NCBI GenBank assembly: GCA_029240075.1
Contig: JARBTQ010000005.1
Location: 39,588 to 103,587, forward strand
Length of the DNA stretch: 64,000 nucleotides
Source of the DNA: Chlamydiales bacterium
GTDB lineage: Bacteria > Chlamydiota > Chlamydiia > Chlamydiales > JARBTQ01
Direction: 5' to 3'
Shown: positions 61,760-64,000 of the stretch, in pieces
Numbering within the stretch: the first letter of the stretch is position 1
How the letters are laid out: the number at the start of each line of letters is the position of its first letter
Notes under the pieces: generated by a model
What the model saw: only the letters and a program-made list of their open reading frames with translations
Databases searched by the model: none
Told to the model about the DNA's origin: nothing
Translations under genes and position numbers: made by a program

Positions 61760-62593
61760 ATGACAGTATTAAGCACTCTACCTTATGATGTGCAGTTGAT
61801 TGTTTGTAACTTGTTAGGTACAAACGATTTAAAAAATACGAAATGTGTTTCTAAACTCTTTGTAAATGAGAAAGTTTGTATTCAATTAATTGTGAACCGG
61901 GCTGTTAATGATTTGGTTCAAGGCTTTAGCCTACCTCCAGATAAATACAAGGAATATAAAAAATCTGATTGTATAGCGCCTATCAAAAGATCTCCTTTAT
62001 ACAGGCAGATTATGAGTAATTTCCTAGAAAAATTGGCAGGCAACACACCACATATGAAAAATAGATTTTATTCTTACATGTCTGAAAAAGGGCACAATGA
62101 AATCATTGAAAAAGTGTCCTCTACTCCAAGTTTAAGTGAAGAAATAGATAACATTAAAGCTATTCAGTGGGCCGCAGCAAAGGGGCAGGAAAAAACCGTC
62201 CAATTGTTATTACATAAAGCAGGAGTTGATCCTAGTATTGAAGACAATTATGTTTTGAGATGGATGGTGGCTCAAAATAAATTGGATACAGTAATATCTT
62301 TGCTTAAAGATAAAAGGGTTGATCCATCTGCTGGTGATAATTATGCTATTCGCCAAGCTGCTAAAAAAAATTACATAACTATTCTAGAATTATTATTAAA
62401 TCACCCTAGAGTAGATCCTACAGCAAAAAATAATGAAAGTGTCTTTACAGCAGCGCAAGAAGGCTATATAGAAATTTTTAATCTTTTAATGGCTGACTCT
62501 CGAGTGTGCAGTAGTTTGACTTTATTAGAAAAAATTAGTTTAAAAAAACAAATTCTTCTTCATAAATGTAAGAAGTATTTTTTCAATAGATAG
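61760..62593 (+). CDS. F-box and ankyrin-repeat protein, candidate effector
   Basis: A 277-aa protein with an F-box-like motif at the very N-terminus (LSTLPYDVQLIVCNLLGTND, then KNTKCVSKLFVNE) and ankyrin repeats at about residues 125-250 (AIQWAAAKGQEKTVQLLLHK, AIRQAAKKNYITILELLLNH). It is smaller than the F-box/ankyrin protein at 13687 but has the same order of domains, so it likely shares the proposed host SCF-ligase role. A GTG at 61748 would add four residues; the ATG at 61760 is chosen with GTGGA upstream as a weak binding site. No Sec signal peptide. Confidence 0.85.
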   Translation: MTVLSTLPYDVQLIVCNLLGTNDLKNTKCVSKLFVNEKVCIQLIVNRAVNDLVQGFSLPPDKYKEYKKSDCIAPIKRSPLYRQIMSNFLEKLAGNTPHMKNRFYSYMSEKGHNEIIEKVSSTPSLSEEIDNIKAIQWAAAKGQEKTVQLLLHKAGVDPSIEDNYVLRWMVAQNKLDTVISLLKDKRVDPSAGDNYAIRQAAKKNYITILELLLNHPRVDPTAKNNESVFTAAQEGYIEIFNLLMADSRVCSSLTLLEKISLKKQILLHKCKKYFFNR

Positions 62594-62733
62594 TATCAAT
62601 TTAAGCCAGTATTTGACATTAGATAACGCAGAGCCTTAGATATGGGGTATTTTTCAGACTAGGGTTCTTTAATGAATTTTTATTTATAAATTTAGTACTC
62701 CTAAAAAGGTTTTTTTAAGGCATTTTATATAAA

Positions 62734-63699
62734 ATGAATATTAGTAGTCGTTTTGACCAACTTGCAGCAACCTTTGAATCTTCTTTAAACTATTTAGAAA
62801 AGCAAAGTGACCAAGAGCAGAAAAAAATTTGGTTAGAAAAATTTTCTATAGGAATTTACACCCCTTCAAAAACTCAAATGTTTTCACAGGCCTGTTACAG
62901 TAGATATATTAATGATTTGAATACGATAGAGAATCATACAGGAAAAGTAGACCGAGAAATAATGCAAAAAGCTATCGATAAAAGTCTCAATTGTATAGCT
63001 CGTGAAGTATTGATGATTAAAAAATTTCCTATTGCCAATAGTTTGCCAGAAGTTATTTCGCTAAGAAATGAGGTTAAACAAAAAATTTTAGCTCTTCAGT
63101 ATCGCTTAGGAATATTTGATGATAATCAGACAGAAGAGATCAATAAATGCAAAGAAAGGGTAGTAGATCGATTTAAGGGATGGAGATTACTAAAATTCGA
63201 GCTCTCTGTAGCGGTCAATCTGACTGATAGACAAGATGAGATATTTGAAAAGCTTCACCAGTATCCCGGACTTATGAGATTACTAGCGGAGGATGCTAAT
63301 ATAGCTGATAACTTTTTTGAGTGGGCTATAAAATATAATAATTCTGTAGATCTATTTGCACAATTTCCCTCTATTTGCAATAGAATGAAAAATGAAAATG
63401 GAGGAAGAATTATGAAGTGGATGGGTTCCATTCAAGTTTCTGTCTTTACCATAGAAAGAATAAGTAATATTAGCTGTTTATGTTTGACATTCCGTGATCA
63501 TGGTAAAATGGAATATAGACTTAATAGAAATAGACATATCAAGATTTTATCTGGCCAAAGCTCCGTTAAAGTTGATGATATTTTAGATGATCTTGCATAC
63601 TGGAGTGATAGAAGCTCCTTTGAAATATCAAGCAGCGGAATTTTTTGTCGCGAAAATGGTGTACCCCATTTTTTAAGCAAATTATTCATGGAAATTTAG
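62734..63699 (+). CDS. Unknown protein, 321 aa
   Basis: Not recognised. The first two thirds are helical and charged (SYLNYLEKQ-like region, then CKERVVDRFKGWRLLKFEL). The last 90 residues look like a separate beta-rich domain (MGSIQVSVFTIERI, LCLTFRDHGKMEYRLNRNRH, FEISSSGIFCRENGVPHFL). There is no signal peptide or membrane helix. It follows an F-box/ankyrin gene by 140 bp in the same direction, so it might be another host-directed protein, which is only a guess. The ATG has no clear binding site. Confidence 0.7.
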   Translation: MNISSRFDQLAATFESSLNYLEKQSDQEQKKIWLEKFSIGIYTPSKTQMFSQACYSRYINDLNTIENHTGKVDREIMQKAIDKSLNCIAREVLMIKKFPIANSLPEVISLRNEVKQKILALQYRLGIFDDNQTEEINKCKERVVDRFKGWRLLKFELSVAVNLTDRQDEIFEKLHQYPGLMRLLAEDANIADNFFEWAIKYNNSVDLFAQFPSICNRMKNENGGRIMKWMGSIQVSVFTIERISNISCLCLTFRDHGKMEYRLNRNRHIKILSGQSSVKVDDILDDLAYWSDRSSFEISSSGIFCRENGVPHFLSKLFMEI

Positions 63700-64000
63700 T
63701 TAATTCTATAAGAAGAAAGCAATTTCGATTTTTCGATTTAATTTTTAATTATCTCTCTAGTTTTTTTGAATTATCTATTTTTGTAAATAGGCTTAATGGT
63801 GAATTTTTTTAACAATTATCAGATTTAGTTATAAAGAAATTATGCGCATGTAGTAAAACTTTTTGTAAATAGCTATAGAAGGAAAAAAATAGCAAAAAAT
63901 ACGTAACCGTTCAGGGGTATTAGATTCGATAGAGTGAAAGGTTTATATATTAAATATATTATACAGGAGATGATGTAAGGTTTTATTTCTCAATAATTTG
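63700..64000. other. AT-rich intergenic end of window
   Basis: No ORF, hairpin terminator or RNA gene is convincing in the last 300 bases. The sequence is T-rich just after the stop codon at 63699. Confidence 0.5.

Noticed and set aside
1..64000. CRISPR arrays, tRNA and rRNA genes
   Set aside because: No regularly spaced short repeats with unique spacers outside coding repeats, and no cloverleaf or rRNA-like sequence was seen by eye; a covariance-model search could still find one.

Overview
The window reads as an AT-rich segment of an environmental chlamydia, most likely an amoeba symbiont of the Parachlamydiaceae type. The pointers are a PDZ/S41 tail-specific protease of the chlamydial kind, a TyrP-type amino acid permease, a sigma-54 activator, F-box plus ankyrin proteins (host ubiquitin-pathway mimics typical of amoeba symbionts), very large coiled-coil or disordered proteins and many TPR proteins. 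The taxonomic placement is inference from gene content; no rRNA, tRNA or CRISPR was found.

Layout. 1-2.2 kb: the 3' part of a sigma-54 response regulator followed by a MinD/FlhG-like ATPase. 2.3-9.2 kb: a 2289-aa mostly disordered/coiled-coil protein whose ribosome binding site lies in a long inverted repeat. 9.6-13.6 kb: a YyaL/ChaB operon, a rhodanese and a citrate synthase. 13.7-17.7 kb: an F-box/ankyrin protein and a TPR protein. 18.1-20.3 kb: a glucokinase-regulatory-protein-like double-SIS protein. 20.4-21.0 kb: a decayed IS5-like transposase abutting ruvC. 21.0-28.6 kb: an operon of a 2118-aa coiled coil, a cNMP-binding protein and RuvC. 28.7-33.5 kb: a pair of unknown proteins, a 61-aa protein behind a near-consensus sigma-54 promoter, RlmH, TyrP and a GNAT. 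33.9-42.5 kb: Tsp, an outer-membrane barrel and a 1535-aa repeat protein. 42.8-52.5 kb: three TPR-glycosyltransferase proteins carrying one, two and three copies of the same module. 52.6-57.5 kb: a methyltransferase/pyruvyltransferase-like gene broken by one in-frame TAG, an FkbM methyltransferase, a photolyase and a DMT permease. 57.6-61.6 kb: a long Hsp70-like protein, HolA and a tiny coupled ORF. 61.7-64 kb: a second F-box/ankyrin protein and an unknown protein.

The most notable signals are: (i) three intergenic sigma-54-like -24/-12 elements with exact GG-N10-GC spacing in the same window as a sigma-54 activator; (ii) the 1-2-3 modular expansion of TPR-GT proteins next to sugar-modifying-type methyltransferases, suggesting a glycan or protein-glycosylation locus; (iii) a 19-unit 35-residue repeat protein encoded just behind an outer membrane barrel; (iv) two 5' leaders (2289-aa gene, tsp) in which an inverted repeat would mask the Shine-Dalgarno sequence; (v) a single amber codon separating two halves of an otherwise continuous reading frame.
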